Shown here: positions 11,717-22,651 of the stretch, one piece after another | Layout of the letters: each line of letters begins with the position of its first letter | How positions within the stretch are numbered: position 1 is the first letter of the stretch | From: Madurella fahalii | Taxonomy: Eukaryota; Ascomycota; Sordariomycetes; Sordariales | DNA: 64,000 nt | Reading direction: 5' to 3' | Assembly (NCBI GenBank): GCA_029876055.1 | Contig: CM056876.1 | Span: forward strand, 3,782,001 to 3,846,000 | Translations under genes and position numbers: made by a program | Notes under the pieces: model-generated | Databases searched by the model: none | Seen by the model: only the letters and a program-made list of their open reading frames with translations | Told to the model about the DNA's origin: nothing

Positions 11717-14035
11717 ATGCGTGGTGCGCCGGGTCTCAACTCGCGAATGCGACTATGGCTACGGCAGGTGTGCCTGACGCCCCTGGCCGGCCGTTTTCAG
11801 AGTCATGCGCCCTCCAGCGTTGGACGAGGTAGCACGCTGTGCCTGACGAACGGGGCGCGTCCTCGATTAGGATCGATCCTGATGGCGAGGGCCATGGGCA
11901 ATGCCACAAAGGACTCAGTCTCAGTTTGCAGCACAGCCGTATCGCAACCTCAACGGCGTCTGGCCAGCACCGGCAGCAGTGCCGCGCTCAAAGACGGTCC
12001 GGAGCAGCGACGTGCCGCCGAGCTCGAGAAGCGCATCGAGGCGATTCCCATCGAGCGGTACCGTAATTTCTGTATCGTCGCCCACATCGACCACGGGAAA
12101 AGCACCCTGAGCGACCGGCTCCTCGAATACACGGGCACCATCTCGGCAAGCGACGCCAACAAGCAAATTCTTGTAACTCTTGCCCCTCTTTCCCACCCCC
12201 TCCCTCCTCCCCCTCACCCAAAGACCAACCACAAGGACATTTCGTTGTTGCTAACAGGGAGGGTGTGTGTTTTGTTTGTGAAACCAGGACAAACTCGACG
12301 TGGAGCGGGAGCGCGGCATCACGGTCAAGGCGCAGACCTGCACCATGATCTACCGGTCGCCGCGCGACGGGCTCGACTACCTGCTCCACCTGGTGGACAC
12401 GCCGGGCCACGTCGACTTCCGGGCCGAGGTGACGCGGTCGTACGCGTCGTGCGGGGGCGCGCTGCTGCTGGTGGACGCGTCGCAGGGGGTGCAGGCGCAG
12501 ACGGTGGCCAACTTCTACCTCGCCTTCGCCCAGGGCCTCGCCCTCGTCCCCGTCGTCAACAAGATCGACCTCCCCACCGCTGACGTCGACCGCGCCCTCG
12601 CCCAGCTCGAGAGCGTCTTCGAGCTCGACACGTCGGCCGCCGTCCGCGTCAGCGCCAAGACGGGCCAGGGCGTCGGCGACATCCTCCCCCGCGTCATCGA
12701 CGCCGTCCCCGCGCCCGACGGCGACACGGCCAAGCCCCTGCGCATGTTGCTGGTGGATTCGTGGTATGATACCTTCCGCGGGGTGGTGCTGCTGGTGAGG
12801 GTCTTTGATGGCACGGTGAGGGCCGGCGATAAGCTGGTGAGCTTCGCCACGGGCAACGAGTACACGGTTGGCGAGGTGGGCATTCAGTACCCGAACCAGG
12901 TACCGCAGAGGGTGTTGAGGGCGGGGCAGGTCGGTTATGTGTTTTTCAACCCCGGGATGAAGAGGATTCAGGATGCGAAGATTGGGGACACCTTCACGGC
13001 GGGCGGGTGCGAGAAGGTGGTGGAGCCGTATCCGGGGTTTGAGGAGCCCAAACCCATGGTGTTTGTGGCGGCTTTCCCGACGGATCAGGGGGATTACGGG
13101 AAGCTGGCGGACAGCATCGGACAGCTGGTGCTCAACGACAGGAGCGTGACGCTGCAGAAGGATTTCTCGGAGGCGCTCGGGGCCGGGTGGAGGTTGGGGT
13201 TTCTGGGAAGCTTGCATTGCTCCGTGTTTCAGGACCGATTGAGGCAAGAACACGGCGCGGACATCATCATCACGGAGCCCGCTGTGCCGACGAAGATCGT
13301 GTGGAGCAATGGGGGTCCTGAGGAGATCATCACGAACCCGGCCGAGTTCCCGGATACCGAGGATCATCGGCTCCGGAAAGCGACGCTCTACGAGCCGTTT
13401 GTCAGCGCGACAATCACCCTCCCTGAGGAGTACCTCGGGAGGGTGATTGAGATCTGCGAGGCAGCCCGCGGCGTGCAGAAGAGCCTCGAGTTCTTCGCCG
13501 CTACCCAGGTCATTCTGAAATACGAGGTGCCTACTGCGAGCTTGGTAGACGACTTGTTTGGAAAGCTCAAGGGCGCGTCCAAGGGGTATGCGACACTAGA
13601 TTACGAGGATGCCGGCTGGCGGGAGAGCAGCCTGGTCAAGCTCAACTTGCTGGTGAACAAGGCACCCGTGGATGCGATTGCCCGGGTAGTACATTCCAGC
13701 CAGGTGGAGAGGTTAGGGCGGCAGTGGGTGACCAAATTCAAGGAGCACGTGCAGAGGCAGATGTTTGGTATGATGCTCGCCTTTTCCCGCACTGACCCCG
13801 CTCTGGTGCTAACTGCCGTACAGAGGTCATCATCCAGGCTGCGTCGGGAAAACGTATCGTCGCTCGTGAGACGATCAAGCCCTTCCGCAAGGATGTCCTC
13901 GCCAAGCTGCACGCCAGCGATATCACGCGCCGCCGGAAGCTGCTCGAGAAGCAAAAGGTTGGCCGTAAGCGGCTACGGGCTGTCGGTAATGTGGTCATCG
14001 AGCAGTCGGCGTTCCAGAAGTTCTTGGCCAAGTAG
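11717..14035 (+). CDS. GUF1: Mitochondrial elongation factor 4, GUF1/LepA GTPase
   Basis: Three exons: 11717-12172, 12288-13767 and 13824-14035, giving 715 residues. Intron 1 (12173-12287) joins KQIL to DKLDVERERGITVKAQT in phase 0. Intron 2 (13768-13823) has GTATGA, a GCTAAC branch site and phase 1. The N-terminal 110 residues are Arg/Ser-rich without acidic runs, as in a mitochondrial targeting peptide. The start is the first ATG of the frame; Met codons inside the leader are alternatives. The GTPase domain shows AHIDHGKST (G1, about residue 122), DTPGH (G3) and NKID (G4). It is followed by EF-G-like domains and the LepA-type basic C-terminus ending in KFLAK. GUF1 binds mitochondrial ribosomes and supports translation under stress. 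Length is slightly above the usual roughly 650 because of the leader. Confidence 0.95.
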
Positions 14036-14499
14036 GCTCGGGACCTTGCTGTGTATTATTATCGCTTTGCAGGGTAGATGTTTTGTAGAAAGTAGCGCAT
14101 AATCGGCGTTCGGGGTCTTTTTAAATGGGAAAGAAATACTTAAACGAGCCGTGATATGGGGTAATGGTCGGATGCGAAAAAGGAGTAACCCCTTTTAGAG
14201 AAGTTGTGTTTGTTGTGTATGTACAGTACCGTTTGTACCGTTGGCCCAGCTTTGAAGACTCGCTTCGATGAACCCAATTATATATTATCGAGTGGGGAAA
14301 GCTTGGCGCCTTATATGAAGGTGGGCTATAAAGTGGGTCGAAAGGTAGGAGCGACACCTCACGCCCAGCAGGGCTGAGCACCTGGGAGGCTGAGACTGGG
14401 CGCTGAGCGCTTCATAAAGTCGCGGGGTTGCCGCAAAACAACTCCCCCCGATCTCTGTGGCCCTGCCTTTCCTTCTGCATTCATCAGTCTTCCACCATC
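14036..14499. other. Intergenic, presumed promoter of the NACHT gene
   Basis: Between GUF1 and the NACHT gene. TATATTAT at 14279-14286 lies about 215 bp before the ATG. No other feature is seen. Confidence 0.4.
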
Positions 14500-17400
14500 A
14501 TGGATCCCATTAGCGCATTCCAGTTGGCGGCGGCCGTCATCGGCGTTGTCGACTTTGGTGCTCGAGTCCTTTCCGAGACGCGCGAGATCTACCATTCGGC
14601 ATCGGGCCGCACAGCGCGCGACGTCGAGTTGTCGACATTGGCGCAGGAACTGTCCGGGCTTGGTGCCCAGCTACAGAGCCGCATCCCCCACTCCTCAACT
14701 CCCCTGGTAGGAGCCGAGGCAACCCTCGTCGATTTGTCGCAGCGATGTATGGATGCGAGCGACAGACTAAACAAAGCCATCAGTGATTTGCGGTGCAACA
14801 CGTCAGGCACCGGGAGGATCAGCACTGCCGCCGGCAGTTTTGCTTCTGCTCTGAAGACGGTCTGGAAAGGGAGTGAGATCGAGAGCCTGAGGGAGAGTCT
14901 GGCCGAGATTCGATCGCAGATGACTCTTGCTATCCTAGTTTGCGTCTTGTGAGAAGCCGACTAGTACCGCATCTAGTTTCATCGGTGCATTGTTTTAACA
15001 CAGGAGCAGACAAGAGACGAGAAAAGACGACCAAAGGCATACAGACTTGGGCGGTCGACTGGATCAAATCGCGCAAAAGCTCGACCATCGCGACGGACCT
15101 GCCCATCAATTCGCCAGGGAGCTAATCCAAGTGATGTCCCAGGAGAGGATGACCCAGGTGTCCCAGAGGAACGAGCACCTCATCCAGATCCTTTGGAGTA
15201 TTGACTGGAACTCATGGGTTGGCAGCCGGAACGGCGAGCCCGTTGTCAACTTTCCCCAGCCCGCCAACCCCCTCCCGGCGGGGGACTTACCAATCGATAT
15301 GAAAATTCTCAGCTCTCTGTCCTTCGCCGAAATCAACGCGAGGGAAGAAGCTATATCCGAGGCCCACGCTGCCACTTTCCAATGGCTCTTCGGGGACCAG
15401 GAAACCGACGAGAACGGAGACAGCATCAGCTGGCCCAGCTTCCCACTGTGGCTTCGAGAGACGGCTGGTTCCCTCTACTGGATAACGGGGAAGCCGGGCT
15501 CAGGCAAGTCAACGTTGATGAAGTTCATCTTTGAGAATCCACAACTCCGGTCGTGCTTGGGCGACTATGCCGGAGATCTGCCGCTCCTTCTCGCAGGCTT
15601 CTTTTTCTGGAACCCCGGCACCGGAATGCAGAAATCCCGCGAGGGCCTCCTAAGAACACTCCTATACGAGTGCTTAATGGCGCGGCGGGATCTCATTCCA
15701 ACCGTTGCACCAAGGCGTTGGGCGCTTTACAACCTTCTTGGCGGCGATGCAAGGGCCCCGGAATGGACCTGGCGAGAGCTGACCGAAACCTTCGAGACAC
15801 TCTGCGCGTACCATGGCAAATTGTTTCGACTAGCTGTCTTTATCGACGGGCTCGACGAGTTTGACGGAGCCGAAAAATTCCCAGAGGTTTTGTTGGGCTG
15901 GACCAGAGACATCGTACAACGGCACGGCATCAAAGTCTGCGTCTCGAGCAGGCCATGGAACACATTTACAGATGCATTTCGACACGACCGCTCTCTATCG
16001 ATGCAGGATCTGTCGAGACGGGACATTCGGCGCTTCGTCCACGCCGAGTTTGACCACAACCCGGCGTTTACGGTGCTGAGAGAAGTATTCCCCGCTGAGG
16101 CAGATAAACTGCTCAAGGACATCGTGGAAAAGGCCGAGGGTGTTTTCCTTTGGGTTAGTCTTGTCGTCCGCTCCCTGCTCTCCACTTTGATCGATACGCC
16201 ATCCATACCGCACCTGCAGAAGGTACTGGCCGAAACCCCAGGTGACATCATGGGCCTGTACGACTCAATATGGAAATCCATACCCCCTGACAAACGCACA
16301 TCGGCATCCAACATCTTCCAGCTTTTCGAAGCCCAGTGGTCTGGGTCGGACCCGCCGATGGACTCGTGGTTTTTGTCGGCAGTCATCTTTTGGCTCGCGT
16401 ACGAGGGTCCTGCTGTAAGGGCCTCTACCGTTCTGGATGACGCAAAAAGAGAGGGCATACCAAAGCTTCTCAAACGCCTGTTAGATGGCCACACTCGCGG
16501 ACTCCTGGAAGTAGCGTCGGGCCAGGTAGTAGCCCTGCATCGCTCCGTTGCTGACTGGATGAAAGATGAGAAGACATGGGCCGAGATACGCCAGCAAATA
16601 TCGGTCGACTTCAATCCTGGCCTGGAGCTCTTGGAGGCAATTCTCGTCGATGCTCCGTTTAATCGGAAAATGAAGCATCCCCGTGAACCAGACATAATAG
16701 CTTTCTGTGAGGGGATGTTTCGCCAGGCGCGGCTTGCGTGCGTGGGACCCAACATAAATGAGCATCGCTTGATACAGACTCTTGACAGCATCAACAAATT
16801 CATCAGCGACAAAGCCGCAGAGAGCCACAGGAATGGGATGCTTGAACCCGAAATCACTTTTCGCTCCAACGACCCCAACTGGGACCAGTTTTCGAGTTGT
16901 GGATGGCCCACCATCCTGTTTCTATCAAGGCTGCGCAACCCTCCCGAAGTTTGTTTTAGTGGACTTGCCGCAGCCAGCGGTATTGTTCCCTATGTGAAGG
17001 CCAAGGTGAAGGCTTACCCAGACCTGCTGGTTCCAAAGCAGGATAGAGAGTCACTCCTCGAAAGTGCCATATTTCCAGTCAAGCGCGAATACACCGATAA
17101 TTTTATCACTGGCTACATATACTTCCCCCCGCTGGTGGATTCAAAAGATCAAAGATTGGAAATCATCAGGTTCTTGTTGGATACATCGGTCGTGCGGTAT
17201 AAGACATCCGCGGGCAAGTCACTGTATGGGGCAGTAAGCCACGTACGTTCGCATTGCAAGGGTGATTTGTCGATGGACGACGCTTTGTGGTACACGAAGG
17301 TGATTCAGATGATGGAAGAGCACGGGTATGGTTCTGAAGATGAGGATGAGGGATCCAGCAAAGATGACAACTCTCACTCCAGTCACCACAACCTCAGGCC

Positions 17401-17527
17401 AGCAAAGGCTGATGACAAAACTAAACCAGACAAGACTACGCCAGAAGGCCCCCATGCCAAAAGGTCCAAGGGGAAGAAAAGTTCCGCAACATTCAGGCGG
17501 ATTAAGGAACGACTATGTTTTGGGTAA
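14500..17527 (+). CDS. NACHT NTPase (NLR-like) with Helo-like N-terminus
   Basis: Two exons, 14500-14948 and 15004-17527, encode 990 residues. The intron (14949-15003, 55 bp) is GTGAGA..ACAG in phase 2 with a TTTAAC branch. The ATG has an ACCATC context, and the protein opens MDPISAFQLAAAVIGVVDF, typical of the Helo-like N-terminal domain of fungal STAND proteins (about 1-160). The NACHT domain follows: Walker A GKPGSGKST at 312-320, Walker B VFIDGLDEF near 430, and a winged-helix-like region to about 600. The second half has no ankyrin, WD40 or TPR repeats. The tail (about 920-990) is charged, first acidic then Lys-rich. Such proteins are intracellular sensors linked to non-self recognition and cell death in fungi. 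That role is family knowledge; the ligand here is unknown. Confidence 0.9.
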
Positions 17528-17950
17528 TAGTTATGTTGTTAATGGACTTGGTAAGAGATGTATAGTTTAGTTATTTTGTCATTGTGCAGTTGGGGTTTGA
17601 TCTGTCTCTTATACTTGTATAAGATACCTGATACAAATAGCTGCCGAGTGGCTTTGGATAAGATAGGATGAAGACGTTTTTTGACTGTTAATCGTATTGA
17701 TAGCAAGGAAACCGACTGAGCCGAGAGCTAAACTGAATATCATGATCAAGCAACCTCGCTCGTAAGGTGTGTTCGAGCCTAAGCTATCTGGGAGAACTTG
17801 AACTCAGGGTAGCGCTGCACACAACTACAAAAGATCAGGCCCCCACGAGACACCATCAGGTCTTGCTCCATCTAACCCACACCTCCTGTGGACTCTTGAT
17901 GAATCGTCTTGACGCAAATTCTCACAAGTCTCCCACAAATTAAAGCAATT

Positions 17951-18020
17951 GAGTATGGTGTAGTGGCTAAACGTCGCTGATTCTTCCTCAGCAACTCGGG
18001 GTTAGATTCCGCGTTCCCGG
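17951..18020 (+). pseudogene. tRNA-like sequence, probably decayed
   Basis: An A-box-like TGGTGTAGTGG (17956-17966), a perfect 5-bp anticodon stem GCTGA/TCAGC (17976-17980 with 17988-17992) around the loop TTCTTCC, and a B-box-like GGTTAGATTCC (18000-18010, one mismatch to GGTTCGATTCC). The T stem has one mismatch, position 37 is a pyrimidine, and no matching 5' acceptor strand is visible. I read it as a tRNA pseudogene or tRNA-derived element. The formal anticodon would be CTT. Confidence 0.4.
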
Positions 18021-18126
18021 GGATTCGCAGGCTAGCGGCACAACTCTGCTACAGTGGGCCGCAAATACTCACACGAATCTTCCGTAGGATAGCTGCCAGT
18101 ATGTAAGCTTGTTATTCCGTTGGCCC

Positions 18127-18187
18127 GTTCTGTTTAAATGGTCAGGAAGGGGTTTTCTCGAGGTCCGGGTTCAATTCCCGACAGGAG
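18127..18187 (+). pseudogene. Second tRNA-like sequence, tRNA-Glu-like remnant
   Basis: A perfect B box GGTTCAATTCC (18168-18178) in a good T stem. The acceptor halves GTTCTGT (18127-18133) and ACAGGAG (18181-18187) pair at six of seven positions, one a G-T. The region ATGGTCAGGA (18138-18147) is typical of the tRNA-Glu D arm. The anticodon stem does not pair and the body is only 61 nt, so it is probably non-functional. Confidence 0.45.
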
Positions 18188-18227
18188 AGTATCTCTGTTT
18201 GCCCGCTGGAGTTATGTGCCTGTATCT

Positions 18228-18280
18228 TTCTTTTTTCTTTCTTTTCTTTCTTTCTTTCTTTTTTTTTGGGGGGGGGGGTT
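18228..18280. repeat. CTTT/T-rich microsatellite followed by a G run
   Basis: Irregular CTTT repeats run into a T tract and then a run of G. This is a simple-sequence tract, lying just downstream of the second tRNA-like sequence. Confidence 0.85.
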
Positions 18281-20184
18281 GGGTTGGGGTTGCTATTGAC
18301 TTATGGTGTTTTCCCGTCTCTCCCGGTTTGGGTTTGTAAGGTTTATGGACAGGTGTTTTAAGTGTATCTAGTCCACAGAGCGAAGCTGAACAGGCCAGAG
18401 CGGAGGGATGTATATTTGGCATCATTATCGTCTTCCTCACCATTTAGTGGTGCTACACGCTCAGAAGCATCACAGCTCAACGTCCCTTCTCCAACCGTGG
18501 CACAGCATTACACACCGAGATCTGCATATACAGCACACCCAACTCACACGCCACCACGGCTTCCTCCTGGAGTCCCATTCCCTCCCTTGTCGAGCCTTAA
18601 AACTAGAGCATGAGTCTGGATCAGAACCAGACAAAAGCCGCCGCATTCAACAGAAATGTATGCCCCCCGCGCCATTCATCGGAATATTCTTAAATACAAA
18701 CTCCGAAAATTCACCCTCCACTATCCGCCAGAAGAGAAGACCTCTTGAGGCGGCGCTGTCTAATTATTGTTTTGACTGTGCTGGCGTGTCAGTGCCAGTA
18801 GGCGACTGTCCCGGCCATGTCCGCATGTGCGTCTGTGTCTTGAGTGACTTTATCCTTGAAAGGAGGAAGTTGGAACTCGGAAATAGGCGGGAGAATATCA
18901 TCCAATATGACGGGATAGAATGGCCTTTGGGGTCTTGTTTCTGTTCCTTGTCTGAAGTCATTGTTGAAGTTTGAGTTGAACATAAGTCAAATGTGAAACC
19001 CCACATTTCAAGGAGAAACGGCCTGAGCCAGTTTTTCTTACCAAAGAGGTATGAAATATGTTGGCTTGGGGATGTTCTTGTTGTCTATACGCTGTGCTTT
19101 GGAACTAGTTGAACGGGTATCACGGAACATGGTGGGGAGGTTTGTTCTGAGGTTGAGGGTGGTGGTCGTAGAGTTGCCGGTGTCCGAAGGGTTGGGATGG
19201 TTAGGCAGACCGACTGTCATAGGACAGTAAGCGCCCGGATATCAAGGAGCTTGTGACACACGCTGGATTTTGGGAGGCGGCCGGCCGGGATCTTCGCTCA
19301 TGTAGTGTCGAGTCGCTTATTGGCAATGCAGGCGGTTTCACTGTGAGTGGTGATGGTGAGGAAGATTCCAGTTGGGATAAAGGGTTGGCTGCGGATTGAC
19401 GTAACTTAAAGAATGGCATTATAAGTCTTGGTGGATGGGTGGCTATTTACAATGTAGCCAAGATATCATGGAGTCTCTGCTAATGATGAGAGTGGTAATT
19501 ATGAGGCATGGGAAGACATGGGTGTGAGTACCTCGTGATTACGTACCGTACGCGCACCTCCGACACTTATTTGATACCCTAAACGCTCGGCCCGAAATTG
19601 TTGCAACCAAAGCTTTGGAGTATATTTAAGAGGGCATCTCCTCGTACTGTAGGACTCGTATCCAGAACCACACTCTTCCCCCCTAGTGCCTTTCGCCGCG
19701 TCCATTCGTTTTTAGCTAGCAGCTTATCCTCTTTTGCCTTCTCGTTCAAGTCAGAGCTCTTCAACGAGTGCTTCGGACAATACCCCACCGTTTACCTCCT
19801 TTTAGATCCTGTACATTGAGAACGCTGTCCGCCTTCTTCAAATCATCGTTCCTGACTCTGCATCTGTCCTGCCCAGGGATGCACTTGGGGAGCTCACCGC
19901 TGCTTTTTGCCACCTAGAAACTCATCATGTGAGCTCTGTTAGCCACTTTACCTTCGCATATAATCTGCCTTCTTTTACCACTACAGTAGAGAGACTCCTC
20001 AAACTTCAATTCAACAAGTGCACTTCCCACATCCTCTGGAAAGCTCTCTACACGCGTGAAAATAGGATAGATAAATTTTGTTGGGCCAACTATAAAGAGC
20101 TATAACACCTAATAGCTCCTTATCGGGAAACGTATCTAGGTATATTGTCTAATGTCAAGTTATTTCCCAGAACGACGACTAGGA

Positions 20185-20911
20185 GGTGGAGATTGCCAAT
20201 TTAGCTGACGACGCATACTCAGAGGCGGAGCAAAACTTCATCGAGAACCAGTCACGTCGAGGCCGTCCCACTTGGTATCACAAACGGCCTAGCTACTATT
20301 CCGACTCGGGAAAGGGCAACAAGGGCCCGTAACCCAATCCCAATGACAAAACATATGACAACGAGCTCGACTCGGAGATGTCTCGGGATAGAGAGGTTGT
20401 ACGAAGGGTTGCGCGTGAGCACGCCAAAAAGATGCGCGTCTTCCGCTCCCTAGCCACGCGCCGGTTCGGAAACATGCTGCTAGAATGTATCGTCAACACG
20501 GATAAGGCGTGGTCTTACATGGCGATGTTTTACGGTGCCGAGTTAACAAAGCTTGAATCTAGATAGAATCCGCTCAAGTACAAGAATACCTATGCGAATC
20601 CCAACACTATCCGAGGGTTGGAGCGCGTGACACGACTTTCTCTAGACAACCCAAAGGCACTCAGCAGCGGCGGTCTCGAGGCAATCTCATTACAGGTGCC
20701 ATGCTGTGGGGGCCTCTGGGCACACAAGCTCTTCCCCTGCATTGTCTTTCTTGACGAGGCCGGCGAGAAGCGGCACATCCGCCCCATACCTAACCATTCC
20801 CTAATAGAGTGGGATGGCCTGACGAGCGGCATGGACTCACCCTTAATTCTACTGGCCACTAACCGACTTTGCAAGTTTGACGTACAAGTAATTATACCAG
20901 CTCGGACCTGA
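20185..20911 (+). pseudogene. Decayed coding remnant, family unknown
   Basis: One reading frame keeps sensible amino-acid composition for about 240 codons but carries a TAA near 20328 and a TAG at 20564-20566; a TAG also sits just upstream. The translation is hydrophilic at first (basic/acidic mix, for example RRVAREHAKKMRVFRSL) and then globular-looking (PCCGGLWAHKLFPCIVFLD). I do not recognise the family. Its position just before a dispersed repeat copy suggests a mobile-element relic, but no reverse transcriptase, integrase or transposase motif is visible. Confidence 0.35.
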
Positions 20912-21044
20912 AGGATCTCTGCGAGACGACGGCAGCATTGTGTGTCGGAACCCAGCCATGGGATGCCAAACAGAGGGCGCTTACCGCGGTCCACTCTATT
21001 GAGGCGAGGAAGACAGTTAGACCAACACAAATGAATCGTTGTGG

Positions 21045-21160
21045 GTGTCGCCTAGCCTGTCTCGTCTATCTTGTTTGTCTGGCATTTGGCCGCCTTTGCG
21101 TTCCCCTTGTTCTCATAGGTATGTGGGTGTAGATGTGTGTTTGTGCACATTCAATACCTG
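21045..21160 (+). repeat. Dispersed repeat, copy A
   Basis: Aligns in the same orientation with 34568-34688. Shared blocks include GCATTTGGC, CCTTTGC and the perfect block GTGTGGGTGTAGATGTGTG or its one-base variant (21121-21140 versus 34642-34662). Most differences are C/T or G/A transitions. Confidence 0.7.
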
Positions 21161-22066
21161 CCTAACAACGACAACGTCATCTTGCTTGACGGGTGTCCGT
21201 CCCGACAGGCTAATTGGTTCGAGACTACCCTGCCTAGACAGTGCGACTTCGTCCATCGGGCCCCTTATCCGGTGACCGACAAACTCAGTTGTGAGTGTAC
21301 GGCAAAGCCGGATTAGCTTGGGCAATAAGGCGCCGCGATGCAGCCATCAGAGGGCGGCTACGTAGTAGTTGATGTCGACGTTGAAATGGGTCACTCTCCC
21401 GAGTCGGATTGCCGGGCGGGGACTTGGTGGCTGGGGAGGGTAAACATCTTGTGAGGAGATAATGTCCCAGCTTGCCATCGGAGGAATAGAGGCATCCTTC
21501 TATTCGATGCCTAAGATTCAAGCCTGACGGGGTCGCTGTCTGTGTTACTCTAAGGCCTTAGCGAACCAGGTTGAATGGACATCCGGAGAGCCACATCACC
21601 GAGAACAGACGTCTGAGAATGACGCATCCAATATATGGTTCGTTGGTTCGAGGTCTTGGATGGCTGCCCTCGAGATTGCCGCTCCCGCGCTCGCCAAACA
21701 GCATATTCACTTCCCGGATATGGCGGTTCTGCGAGTAATGGTCGAGGGCAACGAAATGATGATCATTAGGCCATTTTCTCAGGTGAGCCGTGATGCTCTG
21801 CACGTTATCGCATCCCTGTGATATGTGACCTTAAGCATAGGCAACAAAGCCGCCCGGGGGGTGGGGGGGGGAGGAAAGGGGAGGGGTGTGAACTGGGAAT
21901 CCCCAACTCTCCATAGAAAAGTTGAGGCGGTCCTTGATTGAGGCGGCGTCATCCACGACCGACACCACAAAATTCTCTTTGGGGAACGGAGTAGGGAGAC
22001 CGGGGCATTCTCATTGCAGCGCTTGTCGTGATGCCATCGAGCCTCTTCCCGGCATATGATCTTCGC

Positions 22067-22547
22067 TTAGCCTCCGCCGCATTATGCCACCAATTAGATC
22101 AGCCATCAGCTCCGAAGGGGGCGTCTATTCGCGTACATGGTTCAGACCAAGGGTGTCTGTGGGGAAAGGGGCGGCGATGGGCGATATTATACAGAATATG
22201 GCAAAAAGGGAGACCCCAACCGCCCTTTAGCCGGCTCGTCCATGGCGCGGCTAAAGATGATCTTGGAGAAAAAATGCCCGATGATTTTGGAGTTCCACGG
22301 CGTCGCGGGGCCCCGCACGTGCGGAGCTTTTCGTGCATGTTCCCTAGATCCAGATTTCTTGGTCCCGATTCGGGTCGAATTGGCCAAGCGTGGCGGTGGA
22401 TTGACGGATCATCAGGTACACGGAAACGACGGAACGCGCCCAGGGGAGAGCCCTTCGATGTGGGGATTGGGAGACGGGCTGTTGGGGTTCATCCCAGTCA
22501 CTATCTGTTCAATACTGAGAATACCTGCCCTACCAGGTATATATGAC
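22067..22547 (+). promoter_or_regulatory. GH10 promoter: XlnR-like and CreA-like motifs, TATA
   Basis: TTAGCC at 22067-22072, TTTAGCC at 22226-22232 and GGCTAAA at 22249-22255 match the XlnR/Xyr1 core GGCTAA(A); the last two form an inverted pair. GTGGGG at 22159-22164 and 22460-22465 match the CreA/CRE1 site. TATATAT lies near 22537-22543, about 110 bp before the ATG. Motif matching is direct; function is inferred from fungal xylanase promoters. Confidence 0.5.
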
Positions 22548-22651
22548 TGCACCCTCGTCCGTTTCCCAGTAGCTCGGTTGGTGCCTGACCTACCCCGAGG
22601 AATTGATCGACTGCCCCCATCTTATTGTTTTGCGCTCAGACGTCATCAAAA

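Larger units (their letters stand above)
17528..20184. other. Gene-poor stretch with tRNA-like remnants
   Basis: Contains two tRNA-like sequences and a microsatellite, annotated separately. Frames such as 18408-18974 (+) lack motifs and codon bias and are not called as genes. Confidence 0.5.
20912..22651. other. Intergenic upstream of the GH10 xylanase
   Basis: Contains one copy of a dispersed repeat (21045-21160), a G/A-rich tract (21855-21888) and the GH10 promoter motifs annotated separately. No gene is called; a plus-strand frame at 22028-22546 overlaps promoter motifs and has no family motif. Confidence 0.5.

Noticed and set aside
11988..13367. Minus-strand frame of 459 codons opposite GUF1
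   Set aside because: Antisense shadow with His/Arg/Pro-rich composition; GUF1 motifs are unambiguous on the other strand.
15727..16938. Minus-strand frame of 403 codons opposite the NACHT gene
   Set aside because: Shadow of a coding exon with Ser/Arg-rich composition and no domain.
18408..18974. 188-codon plus-strand frame
   Set aside because: His/Ser-rich, low coding character, no motif, and embedded in a gene-poor region with simple repeats.
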